This document shows, piece by piece, positions 1 through 9,714 of a stretch of 64,000 nt of DNA. Under the pieces are notes generated by a model. The model searched no databases. It worked only from the letters and a program-made list of their open reading frames with translations, and was not told where the DNA came from. The translations under genes were made by a program, and so were the position numbers. Each line of letters begins with the position of its first letter. The first letter of the stretch is position 1. The stretch comes from Nitrospira sp. (GTDB lineage Bacteria; Nitrospirota; Nitrospiria; Nitrospirales; UBA8639): NCBI GenBank assembly GCA_024760505.1, contig CP058931.1:1312001-1376000 (forward strand), in the 5' to 3' direction.

Positions 1-509
1 ACATTGAAACGCTCAAAGGTGTGATAATCCTCTGGAATTTCCCGGATTTGCATGCCTTGTCCGACGGCTCGCCAGAAGTAGAAGAGACCGAGGCGTTCCT
101 GCTCACACATGGGTCGCCAACCATAATGCCGGTTCCACCGGATGGGTTCGAAGAGAAAGGTGGAAAGGACATACAGAAAGTCTTCGTTCGCAATCGAGAA
201 TCGTCCATGCAGCCGGTTGATTCGTTGGATGGCCCGCCGCCCCCGTTCACTGCTGTATCCCCATTCCAACAATTCACTGACTAGAATGTCGGTGTCGTCA
301 TAGCGTTTTTGAGTCCTTTGCCGGAATTCTCCGGTCCGATCCAGCAGTCCGGAAATACTCGGCACACAAAAGGTGCGAAACAAGGCCAACTCCAGAGCGC
401 GGGTCGTGTCGAAGGAAAAATCGTAACAGGTGGACAAAAAGACAATACGTTCATGATCCCGTTCGGGATTCAGCTTTTGGATTTTCTTGAGGATTGAATC
501 TTTTCCCAT
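1..509 (-). CDS. MpaB/DUF2236-type oxygenase-like protein, 3' part missing
   Basis: The minus strand is open from an ATG at 509 to the left edge, giving about 169 residues of the N-terminal part of a protein; the stop lies outside the window. Near residues 20-60 the sequence (LSTCYDFSFDTTRALELALF, then VPSISGLLDRTGEF) and later LHGRFSIANEDFLYVLSTF and FLFEPIRWNRHYGWR resemble the oxygenase MpaB / rubber oxygenase catalytic domain family (DUF2236), whose members are haem-dependent oxygenases or unknown. A GTG four codons upstream (521) is an alternative start. No function beyond the family can be assigned. Positive-strand reading frames in the same stretch are shadows. Confidence 0.75.
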   Translation of the reverse strand, partial: MGKDSILKKIQKLNPERDHERIVFLSTCYDFSFDTTRALELALFRTFCVPSISGLLDRTGEFRQRTQKRYDDTDILVSELLEWGYSSERGRRAIQRINRLHGRFSIANEDFLYVLSTFLFEPIRWNRHYGWRPMCEQERLGLFYFWRAVGQGMQIREIPEDYHTFERFN

Positions 510-688
510 CTTTGGCTTCACGCGTTTTTCCCGAGTGCCGCCTATCCCACCATACTCACTCCGAGGGATCAACCGCATTGATGTAACCAAGCCAGGGATC
601 AAAAGACTACAAGAGGGTCACGACTTTTATCGAAAGCCATAGTTCCGGGGCTTCTAGTCCTGCGAACCGTGGCTGAAGGATTTTTTTG

Positions 689-2137
689 ATGATCCGAATT
701 TTTCTCCTTTGCGTGGTTGGCCTGTTGTCGCTAATCGGCTGTTCGGCCTTCCAAACCGTTCCGGATCTGGGCAATCTGTATAACAAATTGGCGCAGCAGG
801 AGGATCCCCTTCGCAACCCGGTCATCGTCATTCCCGGAATCCTGGGTTCCCGCTTAGAAGAGGGAAATACCGGAGAAGTGGTCTGGGGGGCATTCGGTTC
901 GGGAGCTGTCGATCCGACAACGGCCGAAGGAGCGCGCTTATTGGCATTGCCTATGGCGCCTGGCGTAGCCCTGAAGGATCTGCGGGATACGGTGAGGCAG
1001 GCCGGAGCTTTAGACCGGGTGGTCTTGAAGTTTCTTGGTATTCCCCTGGAACTGAATGCCTATTACAACATCCTACGCACCCTCGGTGTGGGAGGCTATC
1101 GCGACCAGCTACTGGCGGAGAGTCATGCGGTGCAATATGGCAACCGGCACTTTACCTGTTTTCAATATGCGTACGACTGGCGGCGCGATCTGGTGGAATC
1201 TGCCCAGGGTTTGGCTCGGTTTATCAAAGCCAAGGAAGCGGAAGTCCAGGAGGAGATCTTCAGACGGTTCGGAATGAAACGAAGCCCGGTGAAATTTGAT
1301 CTGGTGGCGCACTCCATGGGAAGTCTGGTGGCCCGATATTATCTACGTTATGGGGCGGCCGAGCTTCCCGCCGATGGCAGCCTGCCTCCCGTAACCTGGG
1401 AGGGTGCCAGGCACGTGGATCATCTGGTGGTGATTGGGCCACCCAATGCGGGTTCGGTGGAAACCCTGACAATTCTCGTGGATGGGTTAAAGCCTGCTCC
1501 CCTACTCTCGACATATCCGTCAGCCATTGTGGGCACGATGCCATCGGTGTACCAGTTGCTTCCCCGAAGCCGTCATCAGCCTTTATTAGATGTCAATGAC
1601 CAACCGGTTACGAATGTGTTTGATCCAACCTTGTGGGAGCGACACGGATGGGGATTGGCTGATCCATCTCAGGACCGGATTCTTGAGATGTTGTTGCCCG
1701 ATATCGCCGACCCGCAGGAGCGGAGGAGAGTGGCGTTGGATCATCAACGAAAGGCCTTAGATCGGGCCAAGCAATTGACCTCCGCGTTGGACGTCCCCGC
1801 GACTCCTCCGCCAACCACAAGGATATTGCTGGTTGCGGGGGATTCCATGCCGACCATGTCGGCGGCACAAATTCAAGAGGACGGGCGTCTGAAGATTACC
1901 AAGCATGCCCCAGGAGATGGAGTCGTCTTACGGCGAAGCGCGTTAATGGATGAGAGGAATGAGAAAATGCTGGGAAGCCGATTGATCTCGCCTATCGCCT
2001 GGAACCAGGTGCTGTTTATTTTCTCCGATCATCTGGGGATGACGAGGGACCCCGCATTTGTTGACAATATTTTATATTTTTTATTGGAAAGCCCAAGGAG
2101 GGAATCAATCGGGTTTAAGACAGGTCCTTCGTCATAA
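689..2137 (+). CDS. LCAT-like alpha/beta hydrolase lipoprotein
   Basis: A 482-residue exported hydrolase. The N-terminus has a hydrophobic signal ending in a lipobox (SLIGC, Cys18), so the mature protein should be lipid-anchored. The oxyanion-side motif PVIVIPGILGSRL (residues 44-56) and the nucleophile elbow AHSMGS (Ser209) are typical of the lecithin:cholesterol acyltransferase family of lipases/acyltransferases; Asp and His of the triad lie further on and were not pinned down. The ATG at 689 is preferred over the TTG at 686 because AAGGA sits 8 bases upstream. It converges on the M28 peptidase gene with only 6 bases between stops, so there is no room for a separate terminator. The lipid substrate is unknown. 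Confidence 0.85.
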   Translation: MIRIFLLCVVGLLSLIGCSAFQTVPDLGNLYNKLAQQEDPLRNPVIVIPGILGSRLEEGNTGEVVWGAFGSGAVDPTTAEGARLLALPMAPGVALKDLRDTVRQAGALDRVVLKFLGIPLELNAYYNILRTLGVGGYRDQLLAESHAVQYGNRHFTCFQYAYDWRRDLVESAQGLARFIKAKEAEVQEEIFRRFGMKRSPVKFDLVAHSMGSLVARYYLRYGAAELPADGSLPPVTWEGARHVDHLVVIGPPNAGSVETLTILVDGLKPAPLLSTYPSAIVGTMPSVYQLLPRSRHQPLLDVNDQPVTNVFDPTLWERHGWGLADPSQDRILEMLLPDIADPQERRRVALDHQRKALDRAKQLTSALDVPATPPPTTRILLVAGDSMPTMSAAQIQEDGRLKITKHAPGDGVVLRRSALMDERNEKMLGSRLISPIAWNQVLFIFSDHLGMTRDPAFVDNILYFLLESPRRESIGFKTGPSS

Positions 2138-2143
2138 TATTCC

Positions 2144-3139
2144 TCAAGGTTGGTTGGCCAAATCCCTGATGACATGTTCCAACCCGGTGACCACGCGGGC
2201 GAGGTGGTCAAAGTGAATATGATCAGGTGTATCCTTTGTGGTGTGGTAATTCGGATCTCGAAACAGAGCCGTATCCGTGACCATGAGGGCAGGGAATCCT
2301 TCCTGCCAGAATGCCCAATGATCGGACCAGCCCACCCCGGGCAACCATTCAAATAACGCGGCCCCTTCTGAGGGAAACTGGGTGTGTTGCCGAAAGGCTC
2401 CTACCGCCCGCTGCACCCAATCCCGGTTCGCAAGGTTGCTCACAAACCCGATGAAATTTCCCGTTGACGGGTACATGAGGCTGAGCGGCGGCGGGTAGCG
2501 TTGGCTGCTCGGTGCGTCAGTATAGTAGCCAATGGTTTCAAGGCTGAGCATGAGGACAATGCGTTCATTCTGTTGGCGACTGCGCTGGGCATACACCCAA
2601 CTCCCCATGCTTGGGGTTTGAAAAAAGGGGGGTTCTTCGTTAGCGAAGGCCACAAATCTGAGGGTGCGAGAAACAGGGGATTGGGCGAACTGCCTGGCCA
2701 GGGCTAACATCGCCGCGATCCCGGTCCCGTTATCATTCGCGCCGGGACTTCCTTTGACGGAATCATAGTGTGCGCCAATGACCAGGATGTCTTCCCGGCG
2801 ATTCGTCCCACGTACCTCCGCTTCGATGTTTTCACAGATGTTTCCGGAGACGTCGAATTTTTGGCTGAGGACATCATATCCGGCCGCTTTGAATTCAGTG
2901 CGAATGTATTCGGCCGCGAGCAGGAGTTTGTCGTAGTGAAAGAGGTTGCGTTCTCCTATTTGCGTGCTCAGCGTGTGGACATGGGTGTGGAGTTTTTGCT
3001 CCAGGTCACGTATTTCGTCGGTCGCTACTGGCAGGGCTCCTTGATAACTGCTCCCCGGCATCCAAATCATTCCGTACCATCCTCCTGCACATACAATGAT
3101 CAACGTTCCCGCCATGAAGACCCACCGTGAAGTGTTCAC
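2144..3139 (-). CDS. M28-family zinc aminopeptidase, membrane-anchored
   Basis: A 331-residue peptidase. The GTG at 3139 is chosen because GGAGGAG lies just upstream and it places a single hydrophobic anchor (residues 7-28) at the N-terminus; a longer open frame upstream has no coding character. Metal ligands of the M28 fold are visible: His124 and Asp136 (GAHYDS, GANDNG), Glu168/Glu169 (FANEEP), Glu201 (LSLETIG) and His299 (NYHTTKDT). The family removes N-terminal residues from peptides; here the active domain should face the periplasm. It is transcribed toward the LCAT-like gene and divergent from a small secreted protein gene. Confidence 0.88.
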   Translation of the reverse strand: MNTSRWVFMAGTLIIVCAGGWYGMIWMPGSSYQGALPVATDEIRDLEQKLHTHVHTLSTQIGERNLFHYDKLLLAAEYIRTEFKAAGYDVLSQKFDVSGNICENIEAEVRGTNRREDILVIGAHYDSVKGSPGANDNGTGIAAMLALARQFAQSPVSRTLRFVAFANEEPPFFQTPSMGSWVYAQRSRQQNERIVLMLSLETIGYYTDAPSSQRYPPPLSLMYPSTGNFIGFVSNLANRDWVQRAVGAFRQHTQFPSEGAALFEWLPGVGWSDHWAFWQEGFPALMVTDTALFRDPNYHTTKDTPDHIHFDHLARVVTGLEHVIRDLANQP

Positions 3140-3252
3140 CTTTCTCCTCCGACCTTTCGGAATCAGGGTCGATTCCTTCCTGCATGTGTAACCGCCGACA
3201 GTGGTGTGGTGGTAGTTGGCATTCTGCAGGATTGTTGCGATAGGCCTATGTG

Positions 3253-3450
3253 ATGAAACGGCAACCGGATCGTCATCAATTTTTAACAACCTTTGTCTTT
3301 TTGGGGTTTGTTTGTGCCACAGGGATGGCCGGATACGGCTGGGATGAGCCCATAGAAAGAGGGTATGAGGTGATGCAGAAACATCAGACTCAGCGATGTT
3401 TGAAGGATCCGTCGCGGCATCCATCGGATTGCATTAATCACCAATCATAG
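3253..3450 (+). CDS. small secreted protein with two cysteines
   Basis: A 65-residue product with an N-terminal charged stretch, a hydrophobic signal-like segment (FLTTFVFLGFVCATGMA, residues 11-27) and a short polar mature part containing two cysteines near the end (QRCLKDPSRHPSDCI). It is divergent from the M28 gene, with 113 bases between starts. A GTG precedes the ATG directly. No convincing ribosome binding site is seen and no family is recognised; the signal-peptide layout and the Cys pair are the reasons for calling it. Confidence 0.45.
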   Translation: MKRQPDRHQFLTTFVFLGFVCATGMAGYGWDEPIERGYEVMQKHQTQRCLKDPSRHPSDCINHQS

Positions 3451-4135
3451 GATTCATATAAACGGGAACGATTAGCTCCATCACCTTTGCTATCTCGTGG
3501 GCCGTGAGGGATATCCCTACATTCTATCGGCAATCGGGAGAGAATCAGCCAAAAACCCAGGCTCATTTGATGCCTACCACCATGGAATCCGCTCCGATTA
3601 AATGCTCCACGCGGGTTTCGTGAAATCCGGCTTCCCGTAGCCACCCGGTGCAATCCGCGTCGGTATAGTCAAACCCCCCTGGCAACTCGATCAACATATT
3701 CAAACTCATCAAGAGACCGAAGGCGTTTGAGCGGCGCTCATCAACGATTAACGACTCGCAAATAATCAGAGCGCCGTCTGGGGGCAAGGCGTCATAAGCT
3801 TTGGCGATCAACATTTTCTTTTCTTCCAAATTCCAGTCGTGGAGAATATGGCCCATGGAGAGCACTCGGCTTTTGGAAGGGGGTCCGAGAAGAAGTTTCC
3901 CGGATGAAATTTCAATCGGGAGGACAGCCCGAAGGATTGGACGTATTCCTTAAAAACCGGCCCCGTTACGGGTAAATCAAACCCACCGCCGGTGAGGTGT
4001 TCATGCTCCAATCCCACCTGTACCGCTAAACCGCCTTGAGCGGATCCGACATCAATGAAGGTGTGGTATTGTTTCCAGGGAAATTGAGAGGCGATCTTTC
4101 TGCTGGCTCCCATGCTCAATCCCGTCATGGAACTT

Positions 4136-5460
4136 CACTACTGTCCGGTTAAGAATGAAATAAATTCAATTGTTTACAAGACATCTCATCTTCACCATCG
4201 TTTTTGGTGTTGAGAAACTCCGGAGTTAAAGGGATTTTCTCGAATAGGGTCACGGAAAAAATCTGTAGTAATGTGTAGAGTGAGGCATTCAGCGTGAACC
4301 GCTTCTTGACGATGGCCACGAGCACGTAGACCGACACGGCGGTCCAGATCTGCACCTTCACGGCATTCTCTGAGGTGCCATAGAACTGCTTGATGCGCAG
4401 ATGCTGCTTGATCCATTTGAAAAACAATTCGACTTGCCAGCGAGCCTTGTACAAGGCACAGATGGTGGTTGCTGGCGGACCAAAGAGGTTGGTCAGGAAG
4501 ATGAGGCCTTTGCCCGACTCGAGATCTTTGAACCGAATACGACGCAGATGAACAGGATACCTCTGTTGCGTGTAGAATCCGGACAACGCGATGGTCTGAT
4601 CGCACAGAATGCCCTGCTCCCGATCGTTGGGGGCCGAATAGATGCGGCGCATGTCGGCATTCGCCTTGGCACGGGTGACAAAGAAGGCGCCGGCCTGATG
4701 CAGCGTGAACAGCCGTTCGAAGTCCAAGTACCCGCGATCCATGACGTACACCGCTCCAGGCTCTGGAAGCAGCAGGTCGAGTGCGTGGACATCGTGCAGT
4801 TTCCCATTGGAAATATGGATAAAACTGGGAATCGCCCCACGAAGGTTCAACAGGGTGTGCAGTTTGACCGCGGCCGTGGTCTGGCGAAACGAGGCCCACG
4901 GAAACAGGGCCAGACACAGATCGATGGTCGTGGAGTCCAGCGCGTACACCGTGTTCGCAAGGTCCAGGCCCAGATCTTCTGTGGCGTACAGTTTGTGCGC
5001 ATGCTTGATCAAGCGCTGGGCGAAGTCGGCATAGATCCGCCAGTCTCGGCGCTCGTTGGCATCGGCCAGCGTGGCCCGTTTCACCGGGGTGCGAATTCCC
5101 ATGTGATACAGCTTGGCGGCTTGCGCCGACAGACAGACCTCGATATCGCGCAGGCTTTCGCGATAGGTCAACTGAGCAAAGGCCAAGATCCGAAAGTGTT
5201 CGGTGCAGGGCAGCGTCCGAATACGATAATCGCCACCATAGCGGGCGACGATTCGGGAAAACGTGGTCCAAGGCAAGCAATCCATCAGTTGCGCAAACAG
5301 GGTTTGGCCGACATACATCGTGAATCCTCCGGGGGTTACCCGGGGGACAATCACCTGAAGGCGGGTCGCCGTTCAAGTCGACACCATCCAAATTTGCCAA
5401 AACATGTAATTCATTCATGCGCTTAGGCCGAAAGGCGACTCAGTTAACCGGACAGTAGTG
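4136..5460 (-). mobile_element. IS4-type insertion sequence, complete
   Basis: The element is 1325 bases with perfect 17-base terminal inverted repeats (CACTACTGTCCGGTTAA at 4136-4152 and its complement at 5444-5460). A 9-base target duplication, ATGGAACTT, flanks it at 4127-4135 and 5461-5469. It carries one transposase gene. Perfect ends, an intact transposase and an exact duplication point to a recent insertion into the O-methyltransferase gene. Confidence 0.95.
4149..5318 (-). CDS. IS4-family transposase (DDE)
   Basis: A 389-residue transposase. The ATG at 5318 is taken as start because GGAGG lies a few bases upstream; a longer open frame to 5354 is possible. The DDE residues sit in ALDSTTIDL, YVMDRGYLDF and the YREK signature YKARWQVELFFKWIK (Tyr-x2-Arg-x3-Glu-x6-Lys), which is diagnostic for IS4-type enzymes. 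The N-terminal 70 residues look like the DUF4372 helper domain. The stop lies 13 bases inside the left end of the element. The frame is intact, so the element may still be active. Confidence 0.93.
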   Translation of the reverse strand: MYVGQTLFAQLMDCLPWTTFSRIVARYGGDYRIRTLPCTEHFRILAFAQLTYRESLRDIEVCLSAQAAKLYHMGIRTPVKRATLADANERRDWRIYADFAQRLIKHAHKLYATEDLGLDLANTVYALDSTTIDLCLALFPWASFRQTTAAVKLHTLLNLRGAIPSFIHISNGKLHDVHALDLLLPEPGAVYVMDRGYLDFERLFTLHQAGAFFVTRAKANADMRRIYSAPNDREQGILCDQTIALSGFYTQQRYPVHLRRIRFKDLESGKGLIFLTNLFGPPATTICALYKARWQVELFFKWIKQHLRIKQFYGTSENAVKVQIWTAVSVYVLVAIVKKRFTLNASLYTLLQIFSVTLFEKIPLTPEFLNTKNDGEDEMSCKQLNLFHS

Positions 5461-6108
5461 ATGGAACTTAAAAACTCTTTCAGGCGCCGAGGATCGCTGT
5501 ACAATTCTTCAAAGAAATTTTTGCCTTCTTTGACTTCATTCTGCGGTAGTCCGGTCCGCAATCCCTCGGTCAGGTTTCCCCAAAATCGGTAAAGACGGAA
5601 ATTCACCATTTCCAGCCACCCTCCCAAGTAGGTGGGTTTGGCTCTATCTTAAAACAGATCGGTCTCGGATGTATTGGCATAGTGTCCATTCTGCCGATCC
5701 AACATGCCCAGTGCGACAAGCGCATCAAAAAAATCCCTCGCGCTGCGGGGATGAAGCCCCAGACGTGCCTGCAGGGCCTGAGCGTCAAGCGGCTGTTTGG
5801 CCAACTCAGAGAAGACGCCGAGTTCCACGGCGCTCAACAGTGTCTTGGAGCCCCAGAAGGCCATTCCCAATTGCATGATTCGATCCGGCGTCACTTCTTC
5901 TGCCATCTATGTAGCTCCATTTTTTATGAGAATTTTTTGCGGACACCTGTGTCTTTCGTGTCGCGTATCTTTGCAGCTCACTCCTCTGTCATCGGGAGTG
6001 AAACGAAGCATCTCATTCAGCTCTGCGAATGCTCAACTCAGGCACAGCTCCTTCGCTTTCGGCTGAGGATGACATGCTGGAAATCATCCGTCGATATTTA
6101 AGATTCCA

Positions 6109-6936
6109 TTACTTTTCCGGCAACCAACCAGCCATGACACAGCGTTGTGCGAAGAGCGGCACGAAACTTTGAGTGTCCAGGGAAATCGTATTCATGAATT
6201 GGTCTGCCAATGTTTGATCGGCGAAGCATTCATAGACATCATCTAAGAATCCCCCACGGAGCAACGGGTGATACAGAAACTCTTGGCCTGGACCGGTTTG
6301 CACTTCCAGGGGATATTCCGTCACATCAATATTGATCAATCCGCAGGCTGCCAGCCATGTCCGGGCATCCACCGCCGAAGGCCGTTCCGCGAGATAGTCT
6401 GCAAATGCCTCTTGCTCTTTCGTAAGCCCTTGTTGGGTCATTTCCCGGTCCACGCGTTTCCATAAAGAATCAAACGTTCCAAGGGAGGGAAATGTAAGAA
6501 CCAATTGCCCTCCAGGCTTGAGAAACCGAGCCAATTGCTGAAGGGCTTCCAGACGGTGAGGTCGAAAAAACATAAAGGACAGGTTGCCCGTGATACGATC
6601 GAATTGGCCGAGATCGGGTGGCAATGTTCGGACATCCCCAAGTCGGAACTCCAGCCAGGGGAAATACGGCCCCTGAACGGCGCGGGCCCGGATGAGTTGC
6701 GCGTGATTGGCATCAATTCCGACGACTTGGCCACCTGGTCCAACATGATGAGCGAGATAAAAGGCAGGAATCCCATCTCCACAGGCCACATCCAGTATCG
6801 TTGCGCCTTCAGAGAGATCCAAGTGGGTCAGCAGGCTTTCGGCAAATGGTCTCGACCAGGGATCTTTTTTCGGCAGTTCACACAGCCAGGCCGGCGGGTT
6901 CTTCAACGAAGATGAATGGGAAGGAATGGGCATCAT
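6109..6936 (-). CDS. class I SAM-dependent methyltransferase
   Basis: A 275-residue protein with a clear SAM-binding motif I (ILDVACGDGIPAFYLA, around residues 47-62), an acidic end of strand beta-2 (VVGIDANHAQL) and the usual LARFLKPGGQLVLTFPS motif after strand 4. It resembles ubiE/COQ5-like small-molecule methyltransferases; the C-terminal third (residues 190-275) is specific and unidentified. It follows the broken O-methyltransferase on the same strand, about 200 bases away, but operon membership is uncertain. No strong ribosome binding site precedes the ATG pair at 6936. Confidence 0.8.
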   Translation of the reverse strand: MMPIPSHSSSLKNPPAWLCELPKKDPWSRPFAESLLTHLDLSEGATILDVACGDGIPAFYLAHHVGPGGQVVGIDANHAQLIRARAVQGPYFPWLEFRLGDVRTLPPDLGQFDRITGNLSFMFFRPHRLEALQQLARFLKPGGQLVLTFPSLGTFDSLWKRVDREMTQQGLTKEQEAFADYLAERPSAVDARTWLAACGLINIDVTEYPLEVQTGPGQEFLYHPLLRGGFLDDVYECFADQTLADQFMNTISLDTQSFVPLFAQRCVMAGWLPEK

Positions 6937-7557
6937 GAATCACCGCGGCTGAGCATCAGCGAAACCCTAGCATGTTGGGGCCGGCCTACACGAGTGCTCT
7001 TGCATCTTCCTACTTTCTCAAAAGAGCTGTTGCCCGGAAACACTTGTATTGAGAGCCCTCACAACATTTTTTAATCTTTCCGCTAGTGGTGCCAGCCGGT
7101 CAGAGGAAACTTTCCGATCATGCGCACTTATTCGATTTTAGTATGGGCCGTTCTCAAATGAGCGGTGTTGAGGGGAGAGAGTGATTCGTTCAGTGTGGAT
7201 TGAATTTTGCGCGCATCTACCCAGCGAGCAATCCGGGTGAGTAACCTGTGTTGTGTAATCATATCCTCGACCTGATACAGAGAAGGTGGTGAACCTGAAT
7301 TTCCAGGAAAACGTGGCGCTTTTTCGTGTGAAGGCGTTGAGATCTACCGATTCCATGGCGAAAACAATCCCCCACATATTTGGAATCTACGGGATTGACG
7401 GAGTGGCTCCTGTCTGCACACGCAGATCTCGTTCTTTGGGCTCTGGGCTGGGACGACCCACATCTTCCAGGGATTCAGGGGCTGAGAGGGGAAGTGATCG
7501 AGTCAGTACAACGGCTTTCAAGGCATGCTCCATCTCCTGAGAAAAGAGGAAACCGGT
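6937..7557. other. intergenic stretch, no supported gene
   Basis: This 621-base gap lies between two minus-strand genes. Short plus-strand frames at 7286-7577 have no ribosome binding site. One of them contains GENNPPHI, faintly like the DUF4160 motif, but stops immediately afterwards, so at best it is a decayed remnant. Nothing else is recognised. Confidence 0.4.
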
Positions 7558-8862
7558 TTAATTTTCTTCAAGGATGACTTGGTGAAGCAAAGTCTTGTTG
7601 GCATCAAACCACTCTATGTGGACCGACGGCTTCAAGCCATTAGGATCAACGGTGATTTTCCCAAAATTTCGTGAGGCGTCGTTAAAATACTCAAATCGTG
7701 GCTCTCGATTAGAAATCTTGTAATTCATCTGAGCCGCCAACGGACCGAAAATAAATTCTTTGCGATCCGTCAACCCAGGCATGCGGCTCACCGCTCCAAG
7801 ATGCACATCACCGGCAAGAAACAGCACGCCGGTAATGCCCATTTTGTCTAAAAACTGCAAGATCTCATCTCGCTCATCGGGATATTCTCCCCATTTGTCG
7901 TCCCGAGGATCGGAAAAGGGGACGGAGGAGATAATAAATTTGAATCTGGCGGAAGAGGCCTCGAGTTGGGTCAACAGCCATTCTTTTTGATCAGTTCCCA
8001 ACATCGTGTTGGTTGCCGGGTTCCGATATTGGCGGGTATCCAGGAGAAAGAGTTCCACGGCTTTCCCCCAGCGAAATGTCCGGTAGAGACGGGTGGGATC
8101 CGGCGTGTATGGGCGAATGGGCCAGTAGGTAAAAAAGGCCTGGCGACCAATAGGCAGGAGTGGATTCGTTGAGGTGAAGTCACTGTCCACTTCGTGATCG
8201 TCCCACATGGCATAGACACTGGTTTCGGCGAGAAGCCCTCGGACAAATCCGTCACGGTTTTCTCGATACTTGTGCCAATAGTCTGATAATTCTCGGGCAG
8301 GCGTGTCTTTGTCAGCGTAAATCGTGTCTCCCAAAAAGACAAAAAAGTCTGGACTCACCGTGCGCATGGTTTCCATAATTGAAAAAGGTTGGAAGCTATG
8401 GCGCGTATCACCTCCAACCACAAAGGTCACGGGCGTCACGTCGTCTTCAAGTGGAGCCGTGATGAATTGACACGGTCGTCCGGGATCTTTTCCCGGCACC
8501 AGGCTCCGATACCAATACCGTGTTTTCGGGGTCAAAGCTGTCAGGGGAATGTGGGTGGTGAAATCGGTTTCCGGAGACGTTGAAACCATTATGGTTTCGT
8601 GAAAGGTGGACCACTGCGGGTCGCTGGAGTATTGAATTTTCAGGGTTTGGGGGCCAGTGGTTTGCAACCACACGATGGCTTCATGCGGCGTCACATCTCC
8701 CACGGCGCAATTAAATTCGCTGCCACTCTGTTCTGCACTATCCGACAATTCTATGGAGGCGCACCCTCCCAACACTCCACAAAAGCAGATGAGCAATACC
8801 CCTTCTTTCATGTGGGCCGGAGCAAGCCTCCAGGCCGTTTTCCAGCGTGGTTCCGCTTTCAT
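7558..8862 (-). CDS. PhoD-like alkaline phosphatase/phosphodiesterase lipoprotein
   Basis: A 434-residue exported metallophosphoesterase. The ATG at 8862 has AGGA about 10 bases upstream; a TTG at 8883 is less likely. A signal with lipobox (FCGVLGGC) suggests a lipoprotein. An N-terminal fibronectin-like region (residues 40-135) precedes the catalytic domain with the PhoD metal motifs GGDTRHS, FLGDTIYAD, MWDDHEVD and LAGDVHLGAVS. Members hydrolyse phosphate mono- and diesters outside the cytoplasm, usually with Ca and Fe, which fits phosphate scavenging. No pho box was identified upstream. Confidence 0.88.
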   Translation of the reverse strand: MKAEPRWKTAWRLAPAHMKEGVLLICFCGVLGGCASIELSDSAEQSGSEFNCAVGDVTPHEAIVWLQTTGPQTLKIQYSSDPQWSTFHETIMVSTSPETDFTTHIPLTALTPKTRYWYRSLVPGKDPGRPCQFITAPLEDDVTPVTFVVGGDTRHSFQPFSIMETMRTVSPDFFVFLGDTIYADKDTPARELSDYWHKYRENRDGFVRGLLAETSVYAMWDDHEVDSDFTSTNPLLPIGRQAFFTYWPIRPYTPDPTRLYRTFRWGKAVELFLLDTRQYRNPATNTMLGTDQKEWLLTQLEASSARFKFIISSVPFSDPRDDKWGEYPDERDEILQFLDKMGITGVLFLAGDVHLGAVSRMPGLTDRKEFIFGPLAAQMNYKISNREPRFEYFNDASRNFGKITVDPNGLKPSVHIEWFDANKTLLHQVILEEN

Positions 8863-9102
8863 CGTATGGTGAATCCTTTTCAATTTTTCCAGCCGGGGGA
8901 AATCCTCTGATGAATATAATACGGTAAGAGGTCGGAAGGGGATGTAATTCCACTTTGCATAATTTCCTCAAACCTGTTAGCCCGTGGGTACTTCGGATAA
9001 GGTTCAACCGGGTTTGATCCTTCGCACAAATTTGCACCTTTGCCCTTGCACAGAATACAATTTTGCTAGTCTCCCTGAATAACGAGGATAAGAGCAACAT
9101 TT

Positions 9103-9672
9103 ATGACGCCGTTTCCCTTTCTCTGTATAGCATTGCTTGGGGCTTTTCATCTCACTTCCCGTGAGGAGGCTGTCTTCCCTAATCAAGCTGATCGCCAACC
9201 TTCCATCCGGGTTCAGCCTGTGGCCATGAATACCAATCCGTTTTCGTCGATTCAAACTCGCCCAAAGCTTCCGGTGGAACCTGATGAATTCGATCCTCGG
9301 GAGATCAACGCCTATTATGATTGGCGTAACGATATGTTCTTCAGGGAATTTGACCTGACCGGTTCCGGGTCCGTTAATTTTATGACGGCACGTCGAACCT
9401 ATAAGGTCTGGCTCGATGAGTTCGGCACCCCGGTCGTCCTGACCGTTGGCGATCCGGTGTTTTTTTGGATTGATTTAAATGGAAACGGGAAGTTTGAGCA
9501 GGAGCTGGGTGAGATGTTCAAGGATTCCTATGAGGATGGGGTCACCGGCAATGAAGAGCCTTATGATAATAGCGATCTTCAAGAGCCGGCGGGTCCAGGC
9601 CCGGAATGGAATCCCCCTCTTCCCCAGGGCGGTTTTAAGCTCCCGCCCTGCGATTCGCGGTTCGGGTGTTGA
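9103..9672 (+). CDS. secreted protein with Ca-binding-like loops
   Basis: A 189-residue protein with an N-terminal hydrophobic signal and no recognised family. Two acidic glycine/asparagine-rich segments, FDLTGSGSVNF (around residues 83-93) and WIDLNGNGKFE (around 123-133), look like EF-hand or dockerin-type calcium loops (DxxGxG and DxNxNG patterns). The mature region is acidic and ends with a proline-rich stretch and two cysteines. GAGG lies some 14 bases before the ATG. It is convergent with the cupredoxin-fold gene 42 bases downstream. Role unknown. Confidence 0.7.
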   Translation: MTPFPFLCIALLGAFHLTSREEAVFPNQADRQPSIRVQPVAMNTNPFSSIQTRPKLPVEPDEFDPREINAYYDWRNDMFFREFDLTGSGSVNFMTARRTYKVWLDEFGTPVVLTVGDPVFFWIDLNGNGKFEQELGEMFKDSYEDGVTGNEEPYDNSDLQEPAGPGPEWNPPLPQGGFKLPPCDSRFGC

Positions 9673-9714
9673 GGGCTATGATCTCCCAGGACCATTCACT
9701 TCTTCAGTTGCCCT

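Larger units (their letters stand above)
3563..5906 (-). pseudogene. class I SAM O-methyltransferase, disrupted by IS, nonsense codon and frameshift
   Basis: The pieces join into one methyltransferase of about 335 residues. The 5' part (5906-5651) encodes the N-terminal dimerisation/winged-helix region; an in-frame TAA (5651-5649) follows ETDLF where the family continues. Reading resumes in the same frame (5648-5461) through LGGWLEMVNFRLYRFWG, is cut by the IS element, then continues after it with MTGLSMGASRK and the SAM-binding motif FIDVGSAQGGLAVQV. One base is missing near 3868, after FSDPLPKA, shifting the frame before LSMGHILHDW and the C-terminus. GGAG lies 8 bases before the ATG. With three independent lesions the gene is dead; the methylated substrate is unknown. 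Confidence 0.88.

Noticed and set aside
4192..5426. Long overlapping frames on both strands inside the IS4-type element
   Set aside because: They shadow the transposase gene, which alone has the DDE and YREK motifs and a ribosome binding site.
7286..7577. Possible DUF4160-like fragment (GENNPPHI)
   Set aside because: The motif is isolated, the frame stops six codons later and no adjoining frame restores the domain.
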